64,000 nt of DNA from Phlegmacium glaucopus (lineage: Eukaryota > Basidiomycota > Agaricomycetes > Agaricales > Cortinariaceae): contig MU130695.1 in the NCBI GenBank assembly GCA_015039465.1, forward strand, positions 482,394 to 546,393, read 5' to 3'. How positions within the stretch are numbered: position 1 is the stretch's first letter; the number at the start of each line of letters is the position of its first letter. A program made the position numbers and the translations under genes. This document shows, piece by piece, positions 11,901-21,396 of this stretch. The notes beneath the pieces are model-generated. The model worked only from the letters and a program-made list of their open reading frames with translations, was not told where the DNA came from and searched no databases.

Positions 11901-12716
11901 TTTCGGGAATTAGGACAACTTCTTGGTATCAACCTAGTCATGAGCACAGCCCATCACCCACAGACAGACGGAGCTACTGAAAGAGCAAACCAAGAAATTG
12001 AAGCTTATCTATCCATCTTCTGCGCAAATAAACCTGACCAATGGCAACAATACCTCCCCACCCTTGAATTCTCTTACAATACCAAACCACATGCTACACA
12101 AAAAGAATCTCCCCTATTCCTCCAAATGGGTTATAACCCAACTGCTATCCCTACTGCATTCCCTAGAACCAACATCCCTGACACCCAAGAACGCTTTATC
12201 AATCTCCAAGAAGCACGGAAAGAAGCCAATGCGGCCCATGAACTCGCACGACAAGTCATGACCGAACATATTACCTGAGGTTTCACCCCATTCAAGATAG
12301 GAGATAAGGTGTGGCTTGAGTCACGATACCTTAAACTACGATATGAAACCAAGAAAATGGCACCTAAGCAAGAAGGCCCCTTCAAGGTCATAGAAGTTCT
12401 AAGTCCCCTCAGCTACCGCCTAGAATTACCTTGCTCCTGGAGAATTCACCCAGTCATTCATATCACACTACTTTCCCCTTACAAGACAAATGGAGTCTAT
12501 GGCGATAACTTCCCACAACCACCTCCTGACCTTATCGAAGGCCAACCAGAGTACGAAGTTGAGTCAATAATCTCCCACAGACGACAGGGAAGAGGATACG
12601 CTTTCCTTATAAAATGGAAAGGATATTCAACTGCAGAAAACACCTGGGAACCTGAACGAAATGTCACCAATGCACAAGAACTCCTCCAAGCCTACAAAGA
12701 TCGACACCGACTATAG
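8961..12716 (+). pseudogene. Ty3 Pol: protease, reverse transcriptase, RNase H, integrase, chromodomain (broken by TGA)
   Basis: One reading frame from 8961 to the TAG at 12714-12716, interrupted by TGA at 9405, 10284, 10989 and 12276. Aspartic protease: I-L-M-D-T-G-A-G and V-I-F-G-L-P-W. Reverse transcriptase: [11 protein letters not shown] and Y-M-D-D at about 10440. RNase H: E-M-D-A-S-K-Y-A-S-G-A, then R-E-L-L-A-I-I-R-A-L and S-D-A-L-S-R. Integrase: HHCC-type H-P-G-R...C-A-I-C-Q-Q-H-K, M-D-F-I-T-D-P-P, H-P-Q-T-D-G-A-T-E-R. C-terminal chromodomain at about 12550-12710: Y-E-V-E-S-I-I-S-H-R-R, L-I-K-W-K-G-Y-S, N-T-W-E-P-E. Chromodomains are known to direct such elements to heterochromatin. 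At 10284 (I-[stop]-D-G-D-Q-W) and 10989 (E-[stop]-N-Y-K-I-Y-D-R-E) relatives carry Arg or another basic residue, consistent with CGA becoming TGA. Confidence 0.92.
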
Positions 12717-13784
12717 TGACCACAACAAAGAAAATATCCCCCTTCTGACCACTCCCTCCATGACTCCCTCGTCAACAACCCCGTCATCCACCACCACCCT
12801 CAGTACTACCGCCTCCCTTGCGAGAACGAACCCCTCAATGTCCACACCACATTCCTTGCTATGCAATTCCTGCTTCCCCCATCCTCCCCTACCAGCTCTA
12901 CTACCACCAACCAACAATTTAGAATCCAAGATATCACCCAAATATTTGACTCTCAATTCCCCACATATTCCCATTACCGAACCTACGTACGAGACCACCT
13001 TCGAGATTGGACCCATGACTCCGATTTTAAAACATTCGATATTGCCTACTGCCACCATCGGCTGGTACTTCCTCAAGCTAATACCTTAGAAAAGATGGCC
13101 GAAGGCCTTATCAAAATGGCACAAGAATTACAACAAACAAATGCAACTCAAGAACACAATATTCGACAACTTATCCCTCACCTTGAAATCAATGGGCTTA
13201 GTAAACAAATCGAACAGACCCTAACCCTAACAATCCCAACTGTCAACCTTTGGATCCCCACTCCCCCTAACTCTCCTGTTACATTCCCGAATAACATTCC
13301 TCTTAGTAACCCTTCCGAAGAAACTGGAACTCGCATACGCCCCCAACCACTCACTCAACAACCGTCTGAAGCTAACATTCCCCTCATCCAATCCATCCCA
13401 TATACGACACGAGCACCCACTAGTTGACCCAAATGCTTTCAATGCAGTACCCTTGGACATCGCAAACAAGAATGCGGTGCCTACAAATGCCCCTCCTGCA
13501 AAAGGGTGGCCCCTGGACACTGGCCCAGTAATTGCCCCAAGAATCAAGAAGAAGACAGAACCCCCGCTCCCAAACCAAGACGACGAGAACCAGAAAACTG
13601 CTCCCACTGTTGACTTCCCCTCTTCTATGATCACGTGGCCTGGTGCCGAGGACAAACTGATGGCAATACCTGCCGATGCAAATCTAAAGTCAAAAAGGAA
13701 GAAGACTCTGATCCCAACATCTACGGAACCAGATTCTACGACGTTGACAGAGATGAAGACGGTAACCTTACCGGAGAACACTGA
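12717..13784 (+). pseudogene. Extra ORF of the Ty3 element: protein with two or three zinc knuckles
   Basis: Downstream of pol in the same frame, after the TAG at 12714. The N-terminal half (12860-13420) is rich in Pro, Thr and Gln with an H-Y-R-T-Y-V-R-D-H-L-R-D-W segment. After a TGA at 13425-13427 comes C-F-Q-C-S-T-L-G-H-R-K-Q-E-C, a perfect CX2CX4HX4C knuckle, then C-P-S-C-K-R-V-A-P-G-H-W-P-S-N-C, then C-S-H-C before another TGA at 13611-13613. An acidic tail follows to the TGA at 13782. Gag already has its own knuckle, so this is an additional nucleic-acid-binding protein. Its role is unknown; packaging or regulation would be guesses. ATG codons at 12861 or nearby could start it. Confidence 0.65.
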
Positions 13785-13828
13785 GTCATATGCTAAGAAT
13801 ATCCCCACTCATATTTATGACTCCTCTC

Positions 13829-13856
13829 TATCTCTGACTCTATTCCTCCTTATAAG
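13829..13856 (+). promoter_or_regulatory. LTR-like core promoter upstream of the BTB ORF
   Basis: TATCTCTGACTC at 13829-13840, a 10-bp spacer, then TATAAG at 13851-13856. The LTR carries the same 12-mer at 7170-7181 followed by a 10-bp spacer and TATATAAG. Downstream lies a pyrimidine-rich stretch and the ATG in CACACCATGG at 13903. The match in sequence and spacing suggests a copied promoter module. Transcription has not been shown. Confidence 0.55.
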
Positions 13857-13902
13857 AACCCGCGACCTATCCTTCCCATTTCCTTACCGCCTCTTCCACA
13901 CC

Positions 13903-14508
13903 ATGGCCCTCGCATCTGCTGCTCGCATTACTTCTGCCAACATGAATTTCAACACTGCTACTGCTATGAATACTGATATCGACCAATTTCATGAATACAT
14001 TGACGACATCACACCTGAAAATGGAATCCCCATCTTCAGACCTGGTCAATTCCCTCCTATGCTTCATATCGCTGGCGGTCATTTCTTCTTCCAAACCGAA
14101 CACATTTGCTTCCGAGTTCATCGATATTTCTTTGACCGAGAATCCGTCTGGCTTTCAGAATGATTGGCATTCGTCAACTCCGACTTAGCCGATGGACAAA
14201 CCATAGCACAATCCAAGATTCGAGGAACCAATATATTCGACGCCATCGAACTCCCTGGAATCACTGCTGAACAATTCGCCTCTCTTCTCTGGGTCATCTA
14301 TAACCCTCGCTATGGAAGTCATCACGCCACCACTCGAACGTGGAAAGACATCAATGTTGCAGTGAAAGCACTTAAGATGGATCAAATCCTCTTACTTTCA
14401 GAACATAAGATCAAAGTCAATTCACGAAGGGATCAACAACAGGCCGACCAACAGAAACAAGAGTTAGAAGAATATTTCAAGGATAACAAAATCAAGGACG
14501 ATCTTTAG
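13903..14508 (+). pseudogene. BTB/POZ-domain protein carried inside the Ty3 element (one TGA)
   Basis: The frame runs from an ATG in strong context (CACACCATGG) to TAG at 14506-14508, with one TGA at 14161-14163. It reads G-G-H-F-F-F-Q-T-E-H-I-C-F-R-V-H-R-Y-F-F, then, after the TGA, I-E-L-P-G-I-T-A-E-Q-F-A-S-L-L-W-V-I-Y and a helical charged tail. This is the arrangement of Agaricomycete BTB proteins: strand, F-x-V-H-R-x-x-L, F-x-x-L-x-x-x-Y. BTB domains mediate dimerisation and cullin-3 or transcription-factor contacts. Retrotransposons do not normally encode one, so this looks like a captured host gene. It lies between its own promoter and the 3' LTR, about 200 codons long. In relatives the TGA position would probably be Arg. 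Confidence 0.7.
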
Positions 14509-14524
14509 GCTAACAGTGGGCTAA

Positions 14525-14959
14525 TGTTATGAATGTCTGGTATGCGCATGGCCCCTATTCCTTTTCTCCCCTTTCTTTACTGTACATTGCATCTTCCTTC
14601 ATCATTCCCTTCTTACACCACCTCTCTCCCTGTTTACCCTTTGCCCTGAACCTTCCATGTACTATACTTAGCTATCACTTCCATTCCCTCTATCTCTGAC
14701 TCATACCAACTCATACTCCCAGCACGGACCATTCCCTTATCTCTGACTCGACCCCTTAGTATATAAGAGCCATACCCATAGCCATGATCCCTAGTTTAGA
14801 CCTTTGTATTCCTACGGTCTTAATCTACACAGCTTGCTCAGAACTTGCCGTCCTCAGTCTTACTTGTTGAATATGATTGCAACTGTACAGACAGTCCCTA
14901 GTTATTTGGTCTATCGGCCCAGCACCGAACGTGAGTGCAAGCTTATAGTCGCCGTAACA
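14525..14959 (+). repeat. 3' LTR of the Ty3 element
   Basis: 435 bp, same ends and length as the 5' LTR. Of 13 differences from the 5' copy, ten are CpG in the 5' LTR and TpG or CpA here, and one is the reverse. The promoter 12-mer and the TATATAAG box are unchanged. Confidence 0.95.
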
Positions 14960-15890
14960 GATGGTCTTGCACTTACCCACTGTCAAAGAGTAAGCTAGAG
15001 TTAAGGCAGATGAAGATAGTCTTGCACTTACCTCCTGTCAAGAGGGTAAGCCAGAGTGAAGGCAGATCAGGATGGTCCTACACTTACAGACTGTTAAAAG
15101 AGTAAGCTAGAGTTAAGGCAAATCAAGATGGTCTTGCACTTACAGACTGTAAAAAGAATAAGCTAGAGTCAAGGTAGATTAAGATGATCTGCACTTACAT
15201 ACTATCAAAAGAGAAATGTAGAGTCAAGGCAGATCAAGGATGGTCTTGCACTTACCTCCTGTCCAAAGAGTAAGCTATAGTCAAGGCAGATCAATATGGT
15301 CTTGCACTTACATACTGTCAAAAGAATAAGCTAGAGCCAAGATAGATCAAGATGGTCCTGCACTTACCCACTATCAAGAGTGAGCTAGAGTCAGGGCAGA
15401 CCAAGATAGTCTAGGACTTACCCCCTATCAGAAGAATAAGCTAGAGTCAAGGCAGATCAAGATGGCTCGCACTTACCACCTGTTAAAAGAGTAAGCTAGT
15501 CAAGGCAGATCAAGATGGTCTTGCACTTACAGACTATCAGAAAAGTAAGTTAGAGTAAAGGCAGATCAAGATGGTCCTGCATTTACCCACTGTCAAAGAG
15601 TAAACTAGAGTCAAGGCACATTATGATGGCCTTGCACTTACATCCTGTCAAAAGAGTAAGCTGGATTCAGGGCAGATCAAGATGGTCTTATACTTACAGG
15701 CTGTCAAAAAAGTAAACTAGAGTCAAGGTAGTTCAAGATGCTCTTGCACTTACAGACTGTCAAAAGAGTAAGCTAGTGTCAAGGCATGGTCTTGCACTCA
15801 CCTCCTGTCCAAAAAGGAAGCTAGAGTCAAGGCAGATCAAGATGGTCTTGCACTTACAATCTGTCAAAAAAATTTAGGTTACAATCAACA
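14960..15890 (-). repeat. Tandem intron array, upper block (17 units)
   Basis: Continuation of the array on the other side of the Ty3 insertion. Minus-strand triplets between acceptor AG and next donor GT, from 15860 down to 14977, are ATT, GAG, TCT, CCT, GAT, TGG, TCT, GTG, GGG, TGG, TAT, GAG, TAT, TCT, TCT, GAG, TGG. Donors are GTAAG in nearly all units, GTAAA in one (15590 region) and GTGAG in one (15800 region), all usable sites. Above the block two further diverged introns keep the layout, with triplets CAT (15921-15923) and AGT (15977-15979). None of the triplets is a stop. Confidence 0.85.
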
Positions 15891-15979
15891 TAACATAATG
15901 ATGACACTTTTCCTACACACATGCTGTCATAATATATGTTAGTCCAAAGTGTTGAGTACTAAATGCTCAAGATAACACT

Positions 15980-17249
15980 CTACAAAATAAATCAGCTGTC
16001 AATGGCTTCCTTAGTTTTTAAATACATACTACAATTTGTGGGAAATATCTCAGAACAATTGCCATGAAATATGCCCAATCTCCTTCAATTTTCTTAAAAT
16101 AGCTCAACAGAGTCAATTCCTTCTCATTCAAAAGTCTAGGAATTAATAGTTAATGTGGGGATTAAAAAATATCATGGTTCCTAACCTTTTAACCCCATAT
16201 TTAATGCACACATCAACATTGTTTTTCTGTGTTGAAATAAAGAGCTGTTGTAATTCTTCACTACACAGTGCAGCTGTTGTTTTTTCAATCAAATCTTTGC
16301 AATTAGCTCCAGGCTCATGCATCTCTATACCACACAATCAACCAAATATCCATTAACAAGTATAACACTTACTTCGAAATACAACATGTGCCTTTGGTGG
16401 GTATTTGAACCTATCAAAGAGTGGATAGATCTTACTTTCATAATCAGCCCAAGCTTTTTGTGGAGCCTGTTGCATTGCCTCAGATCTGCTGTTACCTTCC
16501 TTCATGAGTTGCTTAATTTTAGCAACATCAAGTGAGTCAGTCTTGGTCCACAAAACAATCACTGGTACTTCACAGACTTATCCTTCACAGTAACATGTTA
16601 ATAAGATGACACATACCAAGCCCTGTCCCACATTCATTGAAAAACTTTTTTTCTGCTGCCGTGATCGGTCGGTCATCACTCGTTGGAATGCCAAAACAAT
16701 TTTTTTATCAAGAAATTTGTTCTCTAAAGGCAAGTACTAACACACCAGATTGCATGAAGCTGCTCCTTCAATTTTTTTGCCTTTGAACACTCCTTAATGA
16801 ACTGCTGTACCATCTTCAACTCATCGGCACCACCAGCTTCGAAACCACGGGAGTCGTGAAAGATGAAACCGGGGTTGCTCCCAGATATCATTTGATTCTT
16901 GATGTCATGCTCTCCACGCTGCGGTGTGAGGATATTAATTGAACCATAACCCAATACTAGTACAGGAACCGTTACTTACTCCCATCGATGGATTAAGGGC
17001 CAAGGACTCGATCTGAGATCATGGGCATGCCGCATGCATATCAGTATCTGGCCAACTGGCATGAACTTTCACCATATATGATATGCCTTACCTTTTGACC
17101 ATTCGGACTGAAGATCGTAGGTTCTCCTGTAGTGTTGCAGAGTCTTTGCAAGATTGTTGTCTTGCCTGCGTTGGCTCGCCCGATCACGAGGATACGGAAT
17201 CGAGCAAACTTTGCTTGCAGTTTCCAAATCTGCTCAGGAGTGAGTTGGG
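15980..17249 (-). CDS. P-loop GTPase (Agaricomycete family), 5' exons of the intron-array locus
   Basis: The minus-strand exon at 17249-17092 reads P-Q-L-T-P-E-Q-I-W-K-L, then F-R-I-L-V-I-G-R-A-N-A-G-K-T-T (Walker A/G1) and ends before GTAAGG. A later exon (about 16921-16750) reads R-G-E-H-D-I-K-N-Q-M, N-P-G-F-I-F-H-D-S-R-G-F-E-A-G-G (G3, DxxG) and L-H-A-I-W. The next (16562 downward) has V-L-W-T-K-T-D-S-L-D (G4, TKTD). It continues through L-Q-Q-L-F-I-S-T-Q and Y-G-V-K-R, spliced at GTTAGG to L-L-N-E-K-E-L-T-L-L-S-Y-F, ending F-P-Q-I-V before GTATGT at phase 0, where the single-codon exons begin. These GTPases are common, often multicopy, in mushrooms; their role is not established. The true start exon lies above 17250 and was not found. 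Confidence 0.75.
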
Positions 17250-17339
17250 GTTTCTATGAAGTAGACATTGCGAAAGACGCTCTCGTAGATGTGAAGGTTG
17301 ATGGTCAGTATTATTGTGACTGTCACCAATATTAGTACT

Positions 17340-19244
17340 AAACTACATATAGCCAAGGAGCGGGAACTGAAACCCTTCTGCTAACTAAGAATTCTAAACC
17401 TATTTATTACGGAACAAAAGCCATCTCTTTTCGCGACATTGTTGAGATGCCGTCCGCTCAGGCTATAGTCGTCGATCAAAGGTAGAGTTGGCCTCAGTTT
17501 TTATAACCTTTCAATCAAAGAATATATTTAATCCTTTGCGAAAAATTCAAATTTCTTCAATTCTCATGTCTTCATCATCGGACTCGGCAGCGTCCTGCAC
17601 TGATTATCGCTGGTGCCCGTCTATGTGTCTACTATTGTGTTTCTTTTAATTTCTTCATTGCATTAAAAAATTTCGGGTCTTCGCCTTGCAGCAACTGTAC
17701 TAAACGTTTGATATGTTGGGATATCTACAATGTTGCAGATTAATTCGAGACTAAGCAAGAAAAATAAAGAAACATTGCTCACTTTTTTCACGTTCATGAG
17801 CCGCTCGCAGCCTCGCACACCTACTCATGTTGCCGCTGACGGTCACGGCTCCAATGCGTATGACACAGTAACAAAGGAGTCTCCACATACGTAAGGCGTA
17901 AGGCGTATAGTAGCATCGGGTTCACGTGCTTTAAGGCAAGAACTGTTACAACTGTAGCGGTTTAAGAAGCTTTTTTTGATCCTATATTATAGTCAGAAAG
18001 CGTTTGATAAGTTTAAAAGGGAAAAAACACCTCTAAGTCAACAAGTGGAAGGAAAATGTACGGATGTGCATCAATACCAGGCGCTGTTGTTTTCGAAGGT
18101 GGACCGAGATTGCTGTTCAGCACACAGCCTCGAGATGCCATTGAAAATATGTAAATCGATAGGCAGACCTCTTGGTTGTCGAAGCATAGGGAAGAAAATA
18201 TCTTCACACGCCCTAGAGAAAAGGCTATACACAGCCTCGACATACGAAGACAGAGATCAAATGAATCAGTTGGAGTGGTAAAAAGATGGCAGGGGGATGA
18301 CCATGCTGCTTTCTGTTCATAGCGAAGCAACCGCTGGTTGATTGTATGCAGACTTCAAGTTGGCGAGTGTGAGAAAATTTGGAGTCAACCCTTCTTTCAA
18401 AGCCAAACGATGGAGGCCTCTAACTGCTTGTGAAATAAACGCAAAAACCCTCTAGATTTCCTACCTCTAAATGCTCCCTTTTATTCATATTACAGTCCTC
18501 AGCAGCAGGTCAACTTGCTTCGAACAATACCGATATCTCCAGGACTGCATCATATAAAGTGTCAACCTCAACTTCTTACCTTGTTCCTCACTTGAAGAAA
18601 TAGATTTAGTATCATGGAAAGCCTTTTGGACTAGATACAGGAACTTTCTTTTTTCTTTCCGAAATATTCGTCGACTCGGAATACAAGGAAATTACGATGG
18701 CGACTGCGGAATTAGCAGAGCCCATAATGAATTATTCACCCCATCAGTCAAAAGTCAAGATTACGACACTCTTTCGGACCCTATATTCGTAGCTGGCAAT
18801 TTTGAATCAGGAAAATTGGATATAGGATGTGGAGCTGATAGAGGTTTGGGTGTTGGCATGATCCTTATTCACTATACAAGGTTCGTTGGTCAAACGTATC
18901 CGAATGAACACAATCTCGATATTATTAAACAGGACTTTCATCTCGAGACCACTGTGCTACTTCCACTTTTCTCTATATTCGTCGTCTTTTTCAAGGTCAG
19001 GTCTACCCTCAAATGCCGTTGCACGAGGCTGAAGTGAAACATTAGTAAATATTGTATGTCACGTGACAGTCATAACAACTGTTGAAAACTGAAGTATCCC
19101 TGAGGCCTGAACGTCACATTTGCTATGTAAGTAGACCCTTCAAAAAGCATTATTTGGAAGGTGCCTTGCTCGGCACTATTAGTTCACCCAGTATATAAAC
19201 ATTTCCCCCTTCGAAAATCCCCACGAGTCATCAATCATCTCGCT
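17340..19244. other. No gene recognised
   Basis: Intergenic between the GTPase (minus) and the P450 (plus). It must hold at least the missing first exon of the GTPase and the P450 promoter; a CACGTGAC motif occurs near 19065. Short open frames at 17976-18330 and 18816-19037 have no family resemblance that I can see. Confidence 0.4.
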
Positions 19245-21396
19245 ATGACACTGAATGACACCGATAACTTGAAACTTGTCATTTTTCTCAGTCTTGGATT
19301 AATAGTGTACATCTACTTCGCTAAGAACAAGCAATCCTCGCTCCCCTTGCCTCCTGGTCCCAAGAAACTTCCTCTCTTAGGAAATTTGTTGGACTTTCCG
19401 ACAAGCCACGAATGGCTGAAGTATGCCGAGTGGGCTAAAGAGTTCAGTACGTTTCCAGTAGTTCAGTATCTGCCACATAATTGCTCGACTCCGTGATAGA
19501 CTCGAACATCATACATATCTATGCTGCTGGAAAAAATGTGATTATTCTGAATTCATTTGACGCGGCAATCGATCTATGCGATAAAAGATCATCCATTTAT
19601 TCCAGTCGGTGGGTCTTGGTTATTCCGGAAACATGCACAATTCTCAATCCTTCTAAAGACCGGTATCTCCTATGCTCACTGATTTGTAAACTGGATAACT
19701 TCTTCTACCAATTTTATCATTGAAATTCATTCAAAAGGATGGGCTGGGGATGGCTCATGTCGTCCATGGTTTATGGAGACCCTTGGAGAGAACGCCGACG
19801 CATGTTTCAAAAGCATTTTCACCCGTCAAATACCCAATTCTATCGACCCATACAGAGAGAATTCATCCGGAAAATGTTGCCCCGTCTCCTCGATGCACCG
19901 GCTGAATTGTTGACTATATCGAGGCAGTAAGTTGGTTCTCCTTTATCTTGTCGATCTTGGAACTTCATTCTCTACTCAGCACCATCGGTGGAATGGCTCT
20001 ATCATTATCATATGGCATTCAGATAAAGCAAACAAACGATCCTTTCATCAACCTTGCGGAAGCGGCTCTGAAAAGTGCTGGATCGGCTGCAAGGGTTGGA
20101 GCATTCCTCGTTGACGTGATTCCGATCCTCAAGTACGTTCCCGAGTTCATGCCTGGTGCTGGCTTCCAGAAACAAGCTCGCATCTGGCGAAAACTACAAG
20201 AAGACTTCAGAGAACGACCGTTTTTAGCATCGATTGAAGCTATGGTATCTTATTTATGCATATTCTATTTATGACTCGGGCTGATTTTTATGGATTAGGC
20301 CTCCGGCCGGGCTCGACCTTCATTCACATCAGTTGCCTTTGAGGATGTCGACGAAAGTGGTGATATTAATCACCAACGAGAGGTAATAAAGGATACAGCA
20401 GGCATCGTATTCGCAGGTATATATTTACGCTAACACGTCACTTAACAATTACATTATGAATGCCATACAGGTGGTTCTGACACGACTGTTTCGGCGACGC
20501 ACACATTTTTCCTTGCCATGGTCTGCTTCCCTGAAATCCAAATGAAGGCACAGGCGGAGCTCGACCGCGTTGTCAGTGGGAGGCTTCCCGACTTTGACGA
20601 TATGGAAGACTTGCCATATCTCTCTGCACTTGTCAAAGAGGTTCTTAGGTCGGTTGCTTAGCTCTAAAGATAAAAATGCCCGCAATGACATTTCCTATCC
20701 CTTCACTCAGATGGCAACCAGTCACACCATATGGTAAGTTCACACCAAGCTCTTAAACTCTTCCTTGGATTTAGGCAATAATCCTGTCTCAGGTCTTCCC
20801 CACCGTACCACTGAAGACGACGTCTACGAAGGATACCATATTCCCAATGGGTCTATTGTGATTTTCAATTCTTGGTATGAATGATTTGACTATGTCAGAC
20901 GTTTCATCCTGAATGTTGATGAATGATGTAGGGCGATGCTTTACAATGAAGCGGAATATCCCGACCCATCCGCTTTCAAACCCGAAAGATTTCTCAAAGA
21001 CGGACAACTCGATTCAAATATCCGCGATCCTGCTGCGATAGCTTTTGGATTTGGGCGAAGGTGGAAATGAATAGTCCTATTTATGAGGTCGTGGAACTGA
21101 TCAAAGGGGAATATAGATCGTGCCCTGGTAGCCATATAGCCTTCTCGACTCTTTGGCTTACTGCAGCTAGTGTTCTGGCGGCCTTCCAGCTTTCCAAACC
21201 TGTGAATAAGGACGGTAGAGTTATTGAGCCTTCTTGTGAATATCATGCCGGCGTGGTCCGGTGAGTTAAGCCACTTACTGATTAAATTCGAGGCTGAGCC
21301 TTCTGAAACAGTCATCCTTTGCCCTTTGAGTGTATTATCAAGCCACGCTCTAATACAGCTGAGGGGCTCATTCGGTCTGCAGCGGATTCTTACTGA
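19245..21396 (+). CDS. Cytochrome P450 monooxygenase (O-methylsterigmatocystin-oxidoreductase-like)
   Basis: ER-bound heme monooxygenase, probably acting in secondary metabolism or xenobiotic oxidation. The start ATG at 19245 precedes a hydrophobic anchor (V-I-F-L-S-L-G-L-I-V-Y-I-Y-F) and the Pro-rich hinge L-P-P-G-P-K-K-L-P-L-L-G-N. Later exons give C-helix W-R-E-R-R-R, I-helix A-G-I-V-F-A-G-G-S-D-T-T, K-helix K-E-V-L-R, and the P-E-R-F region. The heme loop F-G-F-G-R-R-S-C-P-G-S is completed across an intron with the unusual donor GTGGAA at about 21059. The end is L-P-F-E-C-I-I-K-P-R-S with stop TGA 21394-21396. About ten exons. All P450 signature residues are present, so it looks functional. 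The substrate cannot be told from sequence. Confidence 0.9.

Larger units (their letters stand above)
6957..14959 (+). mobile_element. Ty3/gypsy LTR retrotransposon (chromovirus) with extra zinc-knuckle and BTB ORFs
   Basis: An 8,003-bp element bounded by 435-bp LTRs that start TGTTATG and end GTAACA, flanked on both sides by GATGG (6952-6956 and 14960-14964). It sits inside one intron of the tandem array, antisense to the surrounding minus-strand locus; removing it restores a normal-length intron unit. The order is gag with CCHC knuckle, protease, reverse transcriptase, RNase H, integrase, chromodomain, a second zinc-knuckle ORF, and a BTB-domain ORF. The frames carry at least nine in-frame TGA codons and one frameshift near 8485, so this copy cannot make its proteins. 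The two LTRs differ at 13 of 435 positions, all transitions, so insertion is not recent. Confidence 0.95.

Noticed and set aside
13227..13808. 193-codon minus-strand frame in the Ty3 element
   Set aside because: Shadow of the zinc-knuckle ORF, with low-complexity Val/Phe/Ser composition.
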